Source: Rhodospirillaceae bacterium
GTDB lineage: Bacteria > Pseudomonadota > Alphaproteobacteria > Rhodospirillales > UBA2165
Assembly (NCBI GenBank): GCA_947467145.1
Contig: CANIGJ010000006.1
Location: forward strand, 102,953-166,952
DNA: 64,000 nt
Direction: 5' to 3'
The notes beneath the pieces were generated by a model that was given only the letters and a program-made list of their open reading frames with translations, had not been told where the DNA came from and did no database searches. The position numbers and the translations under genes are program-made. Position 1 is the stretch's first letter. Each line of letters opens with the position of its first letter. Shown here piece after piece: positions 36,710 through 45,606 of this stretch.

Positions 36710-39040
36710 ATGGCGGGAGAATACAGCGTTGGCCAACCGGTTCCGCGCCATGAAGATCCCCGTTTGCTGCGCGGCGGCGGGCGCTATGTCGACGACATCA
36801 ACGTGCAAAATCAGGTTTACGGCTATGTCCTGCGCGCGCCGCACGCGCACGCACGCATTAAAGGTATCGATACCACCGCCGCTGCGGCGGCGGCGGGCGT
36901 GCTGGCTGTTCTAACGGCGAAAGACTATCTCGCCGATGGGCTCGGCCGCATGCCGGTCAATCCGCCGCCCAACCCGGCCTTCGATATGGCGACCATGTTC
37001 GCACCGCGCCGCGTTCCCCTCGCCGAAGACCGCGTGCGTCATGTCGGCGAGGCCGTCGCCTTCATTGTTGCACGAACCTATCTGCAGGCGCGCGATGCCG
37101 GCGAGCTAGTCGCGGTCGAGTACGAGCCGTTGCCGAGCGTGATCGATATGGAAGCGGCACTGGCCGACGGCGCCACGCCGCTGTACGACGATCATCCGAG
37201 TAACCTCGCCTTCACCTACGAGATCGGCGATGCCGCCGCGACCGACGCGGCCTTCGCCAAGGCGGCCCATGTGGTCAAACGCCGCATCCATATCAATCGC
37301 GTCGCCGCCGTGCCGATGGAATGCCGCGGCTGCGTCGCCGATTATCAGGCGAGTGCGCAGACCAGCACGATCTATGTTGGCGCGCAGCAGAGCTTCAATA
37401 CGCGCCGTATCTTCGCCACCGTGATTTTCAACGAGCCGGAAAATTCCTTCCGCATAATCCCGGGCGATATGGGCGGCGGCTTCGGCATGAAGGGATCGTT
37501 CTATGCCGAATACGCACTGACCGCCTGGGCCTCGAAGCGGCTCAACAAGCCGGTCAAATGGTACAGCGACCGCGCCGAATCCTTCGTGTCCGACAATCAC
37601 GGCCGCGACAACCTGAGCTTCGGCGAACTGGCGCTCGACAAGGACGGCATGTTCCTAGCGCTGCGCGTGCGCACCCTCGCCAATCTCGGCGGATTCCCGT
37701 CCACCACACCCTCCGGTCCGCCGACGGCAGCACTCGGCGGCCTGATCGGCATGTACAAGACGCCGGCGGCCCATGTGCAGGTGAAGGGCGTCTATACCAA
37801 CACAACACCGACCGGCGCCTATCGCGGCGCGGGCCGGCCCGAGGCAGCCTATGTGATCGAGCGCCTCGTCGATAGCGCCGCGCGCGAACTCAAAATGGAT
37901 CCGGTGCAGCTGCGCCTGAAGAACCTGATCCCGGCCGCGGCAATGCCCTATCAATCGCCGATCCAATTCAAATACGACAGCGGCGACTTCAAGAGCGTAC
38001 TCGAAGGCGCACTCAAACATGCCGATTATGCGGGTTACGCCAAGCGCGCGGCTGAGTCCAAGGCGCGCGGCAAAATGCGCGGCCTCGGCATCTCATCCAC
38101 GTTGGAACGTGCCGCTGCCGCCATCGAATATGCCGAACTGCGCTTTGATCCGTCCGGCACCTTGACGATCCTCGCCGGTACCACCGGCATGGGCACCGGG
38201 CATGCCACCATCTTCACCCAACTCGCCTGCCAGATGCTGGGCGTCAGCCCCGAACACGTCCGCGTCGTCGAAGGCGATACCGATCTCACACCTTCGGGTG
38301 GCGGCACCGGCGGCAGCCGTGTGTCCTCGGTCGGTATGTCCGCCGTAAAAATGGCGGCCGACAAGATCATCGAGAAAGCCAAACTGATCGCCGCGCATAA
38401 CCTGGAAGCCGCAGCCGCCGACATCGTGTTCGAGAACGGCACGTTCACCATCGCGGGCACCGACCGCAGCATGACCATGACCCAGGTCGCGCAGAAGGCG
38501 TTCAACAACAATACTGTGCCGAAAGACATGGAGCCACATCTGGCGGAGGGTGCCTCCACACCGAACCTGCTGCCGTCCTATCCGAACGGTTGCCACATCT
38601 GCGAACTTGAGATCGATCCCGATACCGGCAAGGTCGATTTGCAACGCTACACCGTCGTCGACGATGTCGGCGTCGTGCTCAATCCGTTGCTGCTCGAAGG
38701 CCAGATCCGCGGCGGCATCGCGCAAGGCGCCGGGCAAATTCTGATGGAAGACGTCTCCTACGATCCCGAAAGCGGCCAGCTCGTCGCGGGTTCGTTCATG
38801 GATTACGCCATGCCGCGTGCCAGCGATCTATGCGAGATGCATTCCTACGATTGCTCGGTCCCGACCTTGAACAATCCCATCGGCAGCAAGGGTGCGGGCG
38901 AAGCGGGTACGGTCGGCGCCATGCCGTCGATCATGAATGCCATCGTCGATGCGCTATCGCCCTACGGCGTCACCAACATGGATATGCCCGCGACGCCGGA
39001 GCGTATCTGGCGCGCGATCGACGGCAAGCAAGCGGCCTGA
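36710..39040 (+). CDS. Molybdenum hydroxylase large subunit (xanthine dehydrogenase/CoxL family), copy 3
   Basis: A 776-residue paralogue of the preceding gene. It has HEDPRLLRGGGRYVDD, the GGGFGMKGSFY loop, GAYRGAGRPEA (the form-II type motif), and active-site Glu731 in GSKGAGEAG. The start at 36710 follows a GGGAG and matches the family N-terminus. It ends the plus-strand run and converges on pirin. The two tandem genes could encode alternative substrate-binding subunits sharing electron-transfer partners encoded elsewhere. Confidence 0.9.
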   Translation: MAGEYSVGQPVPRHEDPRLLRGGGRYVDDINVQNQVYGYVLRAPHAHARIKGIDTTAAAAAAGVLAVLTAKDYLADGLGRMPVNPPPNPAFDMATMFAPRRVPLAEDRVRHVGEAVAFIVARTYLQARDAGELVAVEYEPLPSVIDMEAALADGATPLYDDHPSNLAFTYEIGDAAATDAAFAKAAHVVKRRIHINRVAAVPMECRGCVADYQASAQTSTIYVGAQQSFNTRRIFATVIFNEPENSFRIIPGDMGGGFGMKGSFYAEYALTAWASKRLNKPVKWYSDRAESFVSDNHGRDNLSFGELALDKDGMFLALRVRTLANLGGFPSTTPSGPPTAALGGLIGMYKTPAAHVQVKGVYTNTTPTGAYRGAGRPEAAYVIERLVDSAARELKMDPVQLRLKNLIPAAAMPYQSPIQFKYDSGDFKSVLEGALKHADYAGYAKRAAESKARGKMRGLGISSTLERAAAAIEYAELRFDPSGTLTILAGTTGMGTGHATIFTQLACQMLGVSPEHVRVVEGDTDLTPSGGGTGGSRVSSVGMSAVKMAADKIIEKAKLIAAHNLEAAAADIVFENGTFTIAGTDRSMTMTQVAQKAFNNNTVPKDMEPHLAEGASTPNLLPSYPNGCHICELEIDPDTGKVDLQRYTVVDDVGVVLNPLLLEGQIRGGIAQGAGQILMEDVSYDPESGQLVAGSFMDYAMPRASDLCEMHSYDCSVPTLNNPIGSKGAGEAGTVGAMPSIMNAIVDALSPYGVTNMDMPATPERIWRAIDGKQAA

Positions 39041-39055
39041 CCGCCTCGCTCAACC

Positions 39056-39970
39056 TCATTCCGGGAGTGGGATGAATTCCTTGTCGTCACCGGGGATGGT
39101 CGGGAAACGCCCGCCCTTCCAATCGGCCTTGGCCTGTTCGATACGGTCCTGCGAACTCGACACCAGGTTCCACCAGATATGGCGGGGGCCATCCATGGTT
39201 TCACCACCGACCACGACCAGGTGCGCGTCGGCCATCGCTTCGATGACGATCTCGCTGCCTTTGGCGAACACGACAAACGCGTTCTGATCAAAGTCGCGCT
39301 CACGCACGCGCACGCTGCCTTGCAGGACGTAAATCGCGCGTTCATCGACACGCGGCAGATCGATCCGCGTCCCGGCCGCGAGATAAATGTCGGCGTACAG
39401 CGTTTCGGTGAAGACATTCACCGGCGAGGTTTCACCCCACGCCTCGCCCGCGATCACCGTGACATTGGTGCCGACACCTTCGATCTTCGGCAAGCGATCG
39501 GCCGCGAAATTGAAAAAGGCCGGTTCGGTTTCTTCATGCGACTTCGGGAGCGCGACCCAGGTCTGCAGCCCGTGCATGCTGGAGCCCTTACCGCGCAACG
39601 CCACCGGCGTGCGTTCGGAATGCACGATACCGCGCCCCGCCGTCATCCAATTCACTTCGCCCGGCTTGATCACCTGTTCGGAGCCCAGGCTGTCGCGGTG
39701 CATGATCTCGCCGTCGAACAGATAGGTGACGGTGGCGAGGCCGATATGCGGATGCGGGCGCACATCCATCGCGTGATCGGGACCGAAGGTGACCGGGCCC
39801 ATATGATCGAAGAACACGAACGGTCCAACCATCCGCCGCTTGGCGTAAGGCAACAGGCGACGCACCTCGAAATCGCCGATATCGCGCGCGCGCGGCACCA
39901 GTTCGATATCGATCCAGTCCGGCTTGTCCTCCGGCGGGACGTAAGGATCGTTGTCAGGCACGGCGCTCAC
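39056..39970 (-). CDS. Pirin family protein (bicupin)
   Basis: A 304-residue two-cupin protein. The N-terminal cupin has the metal-site cluster PHPHIGLATVTYL and GEIMHRDSLG, with further residues in GRGIVHSER. Some bacterial pirins open flavonols (quercetinase activity) and others bind enzymes as regulators. Its start overlaps the stop of the DOPA-dioxygenase-like gene by 4 nt. It is the last gene of the minus-strand chain that begins with crcB. Confidence 0.9.
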   Translation of the reverse strand: MSAVPDNDPYVPPEDKPDWIDIELVPRARDIGDFEVRRLLPYAKRRMVGPFVFFDHMGPVTFGPDHAMDVRPHPHIGLATVTYLFDGEIMHRDSLGSEQVIKPGEVNWMTAGRGIVHSERTPVALRGKGSSMHGLQTWVALPKSHEETEPAFFNFAADRLPKIEGVGTNVTVIAGEAWGETSPVNVFTETLYADIYLAAGTRIDLPRVDERAIYVLQGSVRVRERDFDQNAFVVFAKGSEIVIEAMADAHLVVVGGETMDGPRHIWWNLVSSSQDRIEQAKADWKGGRFPTIPGDDKEFIPLPE

Positions 39971-40398
39971 TCGGCAGCCTGGACGGCGGCAGCAGCCGCT
40001 TCTTCCGCGCGACGCTTCTTGATCCGGCTTTCGATCGCGCGGAGCGCGTCGTACATCAGATCGCGGCTATTGCCAAGCCACAGACGGTTCTGCACGTGAT
40101 CCTCGTAGCCGTCGCCCGTATTGGGATGGACGAGGATGTCGATGGTCTTACGGTTGAGCGATAACCAGGGCACGAACTCAGCGAACAGGTCCGGCGTGAA
40201 GGCGACCTGATAATGCGAGACCGGATGGGGCCCCTGCGGCGCCTTGTCGCGCCAGCGGCCGATCTCCGCCGTCGGGAACAGTCGGGCGATCTCGCGCCGC
40301 AGATGGCCGGCCCACTGCTTGTTGCTACCATCGTAATAAAGATGCGCGTGGTAACCGCGGATCATCGAGGCGGGACGGAAGTCTGGGCTGATCTTCAT
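39967..40398 (-). CDS. DOPA 4,5-dioxygenase family protein
   Basis: A 143-residue protein of the fungal-type DOPA 4,5-dioxygenase family. It has GYHAHLYYD near residues 15-23, HPVSHYQVAF, and HPNTGDGYEDH, with histidines placed as expected for an iron site. Bacterial members are poorly characterised; some cleave caffeate or L-DOPA. The tail is alanine-rich. It is 17 nt after the carboxylase beta subunit and overlaps pirin by 4 nt. Confidence 0.88.
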   Translation of the reverse strand: MKISPDFRPASMIRGYHAHLYYDGSNKQWAGHLRREIARLFPTAEIGRWRDKAPQGPHPVSHYQVAFTPDLFAEFVPWLSLNRKTIDILVHPNTGDGYEDHVQNRLWLGNSRDLMYDALRAIESRIKKRRAEEAAAAAVQAAE

Positions 40399-40415
40399 CG
40401 GTACTCTCCGATCGG

Positions 40416-41951
40416 TCAGAGCGGCATGTTACCGTGCTTTTTGGGCGGCGCGTCCTGCTGCTTGTTCTTAAGCATACGCAACGCACGGATGACGCGCCAG
40501 CGCGTGCTGGCCGGCGCGATCACGTCGTCGATATAACCGCGTGCGCCGACCCGGAACGGATTGGCGAACTGCTCGGTATATTCCATCTCGCGCTTGGCGA
40601 TCTTTTCCTCGTCGTCGAGGTCGCTGCGGAAGATGATCTCGACCGCGCCTTTGGATCCCATGACGGCGATTTCCGCCGACGGCCAGGCATAGTTGACGTC
40701 GCCGCGCAGGTGCTTGGAGCCCATAACGATATAGGCGCCGCCATAAGCCTTGCGGGTGATGATCGTTACCTTCGGCACGGTGGCCTCGGCAAAGGCATAG
40801 AGCAGCTTGGCGCCATGGCGAATCAGCCCGCCATATTCCTGCGCCGTACCCGGCAAGAAGCCCGGCACATCGACCAGCAGGACGATTGGAATATTGAAGC
40901 AGTCGCAGAAGCGAATGAAGCGCGCGGCCTTCACCGACGCATCGATGTCCAGGCAGCCGGCGAGCGCCAGCGGCTGATTGGCAACGATGCCGACGGTCGA
41001 GCCATCCATGCGGCCGAAGCCAACGACGATGTTGCGCGCGAATTCGGGTTTGATCTCGAAGAATTCGCCCTCGTCGACGATTTTACGCACGATGCCCATC
41101 ACGTCGTAGGGCTCGTTCGGATTGGCCGGGATGATGGTATCGAGCGAGGGCTCGACGCGGCCCGGCTGATCGTCGGTCGCCAGCAGCGGCGGCGCTTCGC
41201 GATTGCTGAACGGCAGGAAGTCCATGAAACGGCGCGTCTGTTCGATCAGATCGACGTCATTATCAAACGCAATATCAGCGACGCCCGATTTGGTCGTGTG
41301 GGTGACGGCGCCGCCCAGATCTTCCTGGGTTACTTCTTCGTGCGTCACGGTCTTCACCACGTCGGGACCGGTGACGAACATGTAGGACGTATCGCGCACC
41401 ATGAAGACGAAATCGGTGATCGCCGGTGAATAGACGGCACCACCCGCGCAAGGCCCCATGATCAACGAAATCTGCGGCACATAGCCGGACGCCAGCACGT
41501 TGCGACTGAAGACTTCGGCGTAACCCGCAAGCGACGACACGCCTTCCTGGATTCGCGCCCCGCCGGAATCGTTGATGCCGATCACGGGTGCTCCGACCTT
41601 CATCGCCTGATCCATGATCTTGCAGATTTTCTGCGCATGGGTTTCCGAGAGCGAGCCGCCGAACACAGTGAAATCCTGGCTGAACACGAAAACCGTACGG
41701 CCATTGATCGTGCCATGGCCGGTGACGACGCCGTCACCAGGCACCGACGTTTTGTCCATGCCGAAATCGGTGGAGCGATGTTCGACGAACATGTCCCATT
41801 CTTCGAACGTGCCGGGATCGAGCAGCAATTCGATGCGTTCGCGCGCCGTCAACTTGCCGCGCGCATGCTGCGCATCGACGCGGCGCTTGCCGCCGCCCGC
41901 GCGCGCCCGCGCGCGTCGCTCTTCCAACTGGCGGATGATTTCGTGTGCCAT
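40416..41951 (-). CDS. pccB: Acyl-CoA carboxylase beta subunit (carboxyltransferase, PccB-type)
   Basis: A 511-residue carboxyltransferase that moves CO2 from biotin to an acyl-CoA. It has both crotonase-like halves, with oxyanion glycines in GGARIQEG (130-137) and [11 protein letters not shown] (166-176) in the N-half and [12 protein letters not shown] (403-414) in the C-half. In actinobacterial enzymes the residue at the position of Ile408 is Asp in propionyl-specific PccB and Ile in the broader AccB. Its likely biotin partner is the alpha subunit about 16 kb away. It lies 3 nt downstream of the ATP12 gene. Confidence 0.92.
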   Translation of the reverse strand: MAHEIIRQLEERRARARAGGGKRRVDAQHARGKLTARERIELLLDPGTFEEWDMFVEHRSTDFGMDKTSVPGDGVVTGHGTINGRTVFVFSQDFTVFGGSLSETHAQKICKIMDQAMKVGAPVIGINDSGGARIQEGVSSLAGYAEVFSRNVLASGYVPQISLIMGPCAGGAVYSPAITDFVFMVRDTSYMFVTGPDVVKTVTHEEVTQEDLGGAVTHTTKSGVADIAFDNDVDLIEQTRRFMDFLPFSNREAPPLLATDDQPGRVEPSLDTIIPANPNEPYDVMGIVRKIVDEGEFFEIKPEFARNIVVGFGRMDGSTVGIVANQPLALAGCLDIDASVKAARFIRFCDCFNIPIVLLVDVPGFLPGTAQEYGGLIRHGAKLLYAFAEATVPKVTIITRKAYGGAYIVMGSKHLRGDVNYAWPSAEIAVMGSKGAVEIIFRSDLDDEEKIAKREMEYTEQFANPFRVGARGYIDDVIAPASTRWRVIRALRMLKNKQQDAPPKKHGNMPL

Positions 41952-41954
41952 AGG

Positions 41955-42665
41955 TCAGCCTATCAAGTTCAGAAAACGCAGAGTTTCGGCAATCTCGGCG
42001 CGGGTCCGCGCGCGCCGTTCCTCGGCCTCGGGATCCAACCCCCAACGGTCAGATTGGTACTGTTCGTCCAGCAGGGCAAGAGCCCCACCTTCCGCCGCAT
42101 CGATGCGCGCATGCGCCATCGCCAGGGCCAAAATCAACGATCCCGTGACGCCCGCCAGAGCCGACAGCCCAGTCAGGCCGAGATCATCGAATTGCGCGAC
42201 GGCGCCACGCAGCGCGCCCAAGGCGTTGGGCGATTGGTCGATCGGCCGCAGGCCGTCGGTCACCTGAAGCTCCGCCCCAAGGGCGGCGCGCGCCCAATCG
42301 AGGATCGGCTGCCAACGCCGCGCCTGCAATTCCACGAGGTCGGACGGCATATCGGCGCGGTAACACAGCAGATCGGTTTCAGCATATTTGACGGTCGCCG
42401 CGATCACGTCGTCGCGCCGCGCCGCAACGCGATCGATGGCCGTCGCCACCAGGCGGAACAGCGGCATGCTTTCGGGGCGGATCTTTTCTTGTTGGGTATC
42501 CCACTCGGCCGCGATCTCATCGGCCAAGGTCCGCTGTCCGATAATCAGTGGCGCGCGGGCCGGCGTCTTCAACGGGCGGCCATCCAAACACACTTGCCAG
42601 CCGCCCTCGGCCTCGGCGACCGAGACCGTTTTATAAAACCGCTTAGCAGGAACGACGGAGTTCAT
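41955..42665 (-). CDS. ATP12-family F1-ATPase assembly chaperone
   Basis: A 236-residue protein of the ATP12 family, which in mitochondria holds the F1 alpha subunit before assembly and is conserved in alphaproteobacteria. It has KRFYKTVSV at the N-terminus, the DGRPLKTPAR loop, the central AEWDTQQEKI, and the acidic C-terminal region with EAEERRARTRAEIAETL. It overlaps asmA by 4 nt and lies 3 nt before the carboxylase gene. The F1 genes it serves are about 26 kb away. Confidence 0.92.
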   Translation of the reverse strand: MNSVVPAKRFYKTVSVAEAEGGWQVCLDGRPLKTPARAPLIIGQRTLADEIAAEWDTQQEKIRPESMPLFRLVATAIDRVAARRDDVIAATVKYAETDLLCYRADMPSDLVELQARRWQPILDWARAALGAELQVTDGLRPIDQSPNALGALRGAVAQFDDLGLTGLSALAGVTGSLILALAMAHARIDAAEGGALALLDEQYQSDRWGLDPEAEERRARTRAEIAETLRFLNLIG

Positions 42666-44875
42666 TTCTTGCCGCCGAACAGGCCGCGCAGCGCATCGAC
42701 GGGATTGTTGTTGGTTGGTGCTTGCTGTTGCGCGGGCTGGCCCTTGGCGTTGGCGGCCGGAGCCACAGTTCCAGGGGCTGGCGGCGCCGCCGCCTTGTTC
42801 AATGCCGCGACACAGGGATTTTCATTGCTCGATCCCTTGCTGCTCAGCGCGCCAATAAGACCGAGCGGCGTCAATCCGCCGATCGCCAAACCGGCGACGC
42901 GCTTCGCCACCGCCGCCGAGGTCGGCGCCACGCGCGGCGACGCCAACGTGCCGGAGACCTGTAGCGGCACGGCGAGACTGACGAGGCTGTTTTCCTTCGG
43001 CTGCGGCTCGACGCTCATATCCAAACGCTCGGTCTTGAGATCGATGGTGCCGCCGCCATTGACGGTCATCTTGTCCGTGTCGAACAGCAGTGCCTTCGAG
43101 GTCGCAATGCCCTGCTTCACATCGAAGCGGCTGACCACGCAATTGATCTTGGCCTCACCGCTCCCGCCGCCCGGAACAAGCTGCTTGGTCAAATCGGAGG
43201 CCAGCATATCAATATAGCGGTTGGCGATGCGGCCGTCGTCCATCACGACTTCGGTTTCGCCATTCAGGCTGGCCATGATGGCGCGCACCGAGTCGCCCGA
43301 TCCCTTGGCGTTGATCTTGGTGCTGACCTTGCCAGTCAGAACGTCTGTAACGCCGCGTTCCTTCAACATCCCGCCGAGATTGAGTTTATCCAGGCTGACG
43401 TTGGTTTCGATTGTCGGCGTCGCCGACGATGCGTCGAGAGCGACCTTGCCCGACAGGCGACCTTCGGAGACCGTAGCGCCCAACGGCTCAAGCGTGAGCT
43501 TGCTGTCGTTCAGCACGACAACGGTGTCGATGGCCGAAATGGTCGTTCCATTGGCGATCACCCGATCACCCTTGAACGAGACCGTCGCGTTCACTGCTTT
43601 AAGCCCATCCAACGGCAACTTATCGGCTGGGAAGACGCGCCCCTCATTAGCGGCCGCCTTACCTTTGGCCGCGGGCGTGGACGGCGTCGGCGTTGCCGGT
43701 TCGGCCGACGGCTCCTTGCCGCCGTTCATCAGCTTTTCGATATCGGCGAGATCGATCTTGTGCGAGGTCAAGGTCGCTTTGATTTCAGGCACCTTGCTGC
43801 CGACCATGGCGACGACCGATCCGGCGATATCCGAGCCGTAGATTTCGCCGGAGAACTTGTCGATCGCATAGGTATTCTTGGCACCCTTGCCCGTGCCCGT
43901 GAGTTTCAGGGCTTCGGTATTGCCGAGACTGAATTTCAAATTCTCGATACCGGGCGTACTGGCCGGGCCGGTCGCCTTGCCGGATACATCGTAGGACCCG
44001 ATGGCGGGGATGCTGACATCCTTCAATTGCGGCGCCAGTGCCTTGGCGGCGTCGAGCGTTGCGGTGAGGTCCTTTCCCGCCAGCGAGAAATCGACGCCCA
44101 GCAGCGGCCCGCTCATCGGCTTGGCCACCGCTCCTTTGAGCTTCACGACCGCAGCCAGCGCGTTCGCTTCGATGTCCATGGCAAAGCTGCTGTCGCCGAC
44201 CAGATTGTCGACGGAATCGGTCGTCCCTTTGAGCTCGAACGGCGTGTTGTTGTAGGAGCCGGCGATCTCGATCTTCAATTTATTGCCGCTCGCCACATCG
44301 CCGATGCGAACCTTGTCCAAGACCAGATTCAAATCCTGCTTCGCCTTCATATCGTTGAAGCGGAAGCGCGCTTTATCGATGGCGACGGAATCGATACTGG
44401 GGATAGTCGGCGCACTACCGGCCGTTTTAGCCGGGCCGGACGGCGCTGGCTGTGCCGGCGTTGTCGCCGACGGTGATGACGATGAGAAGTCCCAATTGGT
44501 CCGTCCGTCGGACGCAACCTCCAACAAGATATCGGGCTCGACCAGCACGACCTTGCCGATCTTGATATTGCCCGACAGCAACGGCAGCGCTTCCAGCGAC
44601 GCTTCGAGCCGCTTGATCACCGCCATCTCGGGACGCGAGCCCCACGATGCGTTGGAAAAGCTGACGTCGCTGGCGACGAGCGTCGGGATAAGAGAAATGC
44701 CGACCTTCAGATCCCCTTTGATGACAAGATCGCGGCCCGTCAGGGTCTTCACTTCGGTGGTGAGGCGATCGCGATATTCATTCGGGTCGATCGACATGAC
44801 GATGGCGACACCCGCCACGACCACGGCAACCACGAGAACGAAAACCCCCGCCAGCACGCGTACGATGATCCTCAT
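42662..44875 (-). CDS. AsmA family envelope protein
   Basis: A 737-residue protein with one N-terminal membrane anchor (about residues 6-28), an AsmA N-domain (DPNEYRDRL and KVGISLIPTLVASDVSF), a Pro/Ala/Ser-rich linker near 135-150 and a C-terminal AsmA-like domain. A low-complexity Ala/Pro/Gln tail follows. The family is linked to lipid transport and outer-membrane assembly. It overlaps the genes on both sides by 4 nt, which is strong evidence for one transcript. Confidence 0.9.
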   Translation of the reverse strand: MRIIVRVLAGVFVLVVAVVVAGVAIVMSIDPNEYRDRLTTEVKTLTGRDLVIKGDLKVGISLIPTLVASDVSFSNASWGSRPEMAVIKRLEASLEALPLLSGNIKIGKVVLVEPDILLEVASDGRTNWDFSSSSPSATTPAQPAPSGPAKTAGSAPTIPSIDSVAIDKARFRFNDMKAKQDLNLVLDKVRIGDVASGNKLKIEIAGSYNNTPFELKGTTDSVDNLVGDSSFAMDIEANALAAVVKLKGAVAKPMSGPLLGVDFSLAGKDLTATLDAAKALAPQLKDVSIPAIGSYDVSGKATGPASTPGIENLKFSLGNTEALKLTGTGKGAKNTYAIDKFSGEIYGSDIAGSVVAMVGSKVPEIKATLTSHKIDLADIEKLMNGGKEPSAEPATPTPSTPAAKGKAAANEGRVFPADKLPLDGLKAVNATVSFKGDRVIANGTTISAIDTVVVLNDSKLTLEPLGATVSEGRLSGKVALDASSATPTIETNVSLDKLNLGGMLKERGVTDVLTGKVSTKINAKGSGDSVRAIMASLNGETEVVMDDGRIANRYIDMLASDLTKQLVPGGGSGEAKINCVVSRFDVKQGIATSKALLFDTDKMTVNGGGTIDLKTERLDMSVEPQPKENSLVSLAVPLQVSGTLASPRVAPTSAAVAKRVAGLAIGGLTPLGLIGALSSKGSSNENPCVAALNKAAAPPAPGTVAPAANAKGQPAQQQAPTNNNPVDALRGLFGGKK

Positions 44876-45606
44876 GAAAGCCTCCCTTGATTACGAATTG
44901 GCCGATTGCTCGGTTCGCTGGCGCCACGCCAGCCTAAAATCTCGTCGATCGCCGATGCCAGATCGGCGTAATCGTCAATGATGCGATGCGCCCCAGCGGC
45001 GCGCAAAGCCTGCGCGTCATGATAGCCCCAACCGACCCCAATCGCATAGGTCCCGGCGGCACGCGCCATCTCCATATCGAAGGTCGTATCGCCGACCATC
45101 ACCGTGGCGTGAGGCTCCGCGCCCACGTCGCGCATGGCCTGATGCAGCATCCCCGGGTGCGGCTTACTCGGCGCATGATCCGACGTCTGTAACGTGGTAA
45201 AAAAATGATCGAGGCCGTGCGAGGTCAGCGTATTGCGCAAGCCACGGAGCGATTTTCCGGTCGCAACCCCCAGAACGCAGCCCGATTCGCTCAACTGCTC
45301 GATGGCGGCGCGCGCACCTGGGAAAAGCGGTTCCTCGAACGTGCCCTGGGCGCGATAGCGCGACGAGATGCTCGAATAGGTCAGCGACATATCGGACGGC
45401 GCCACCGTGCAAGGGTGGATCTGCAATCGTGCGATGGCGTCGTTCAAACTGAGGCCGACGATCTTACGAACCGCCGCGATATCGGGTGCTACAAGCCCGT
45501 GCGTCGTGAAACATTCCGCCATGATGGCATGGATGGCGTTTTGCGAATCGACCAACGTACCGTCGCAATCCAAAACAATCAGCGGGAATGGAATGGCCTC
45601 GGTCAT
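44872..45606 (-). CDS. HAD-superfamily hydrolase, phosphoglycolate-phosphatase-like
   Basis: A 244-residue HAD-IA phosphatase. Motif I is LDCDGTLVDS with the nucleophilic Asp12, motif II is in LGVATGKS, the Lys is in SKPHPGML, and the acidic motif is MVGDTTFDMEMA. Phosphoglycolate or pyrophosphate is typical for this branch, but the substrate is not determined. It overlaps rluC and asmA by 4 nt each. In alphaproteobacteria this gene commonly sits between rluC and ATP12. Confidence 0.9.
   Translation of the reverse strand: MTEAIPFPLIVLDCDGTLVDSQNAIHAIMAECFTTHGLVAPDIAAVRKIVGLSLNDAIARLQIHPCTVAPSDMSLTYSSISSRYRAQGTFEEPLFPGARAAIEQLSESGCVLGVATGKSLRGLRNTLTSHGLDHFFTTLQTSDHAPSKPHPGMLHQAMRDVGAEPHATVMVGDTTFDMEMARAAGTYAIGVGWGYHDAQALRAAGAHRIIDDYADLASAIDEILGWRGASEPSNRPIRNQGRLS

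Noticed and set aside
24446..39040. Aerobic CO dehydrogenase (CoxL) identity for the molybdenum hydroxylases
   Set aside because: None of the three has the AYRCSFR active-site signature of form I CO dehydrogenase, and coxM and coxS are missing.
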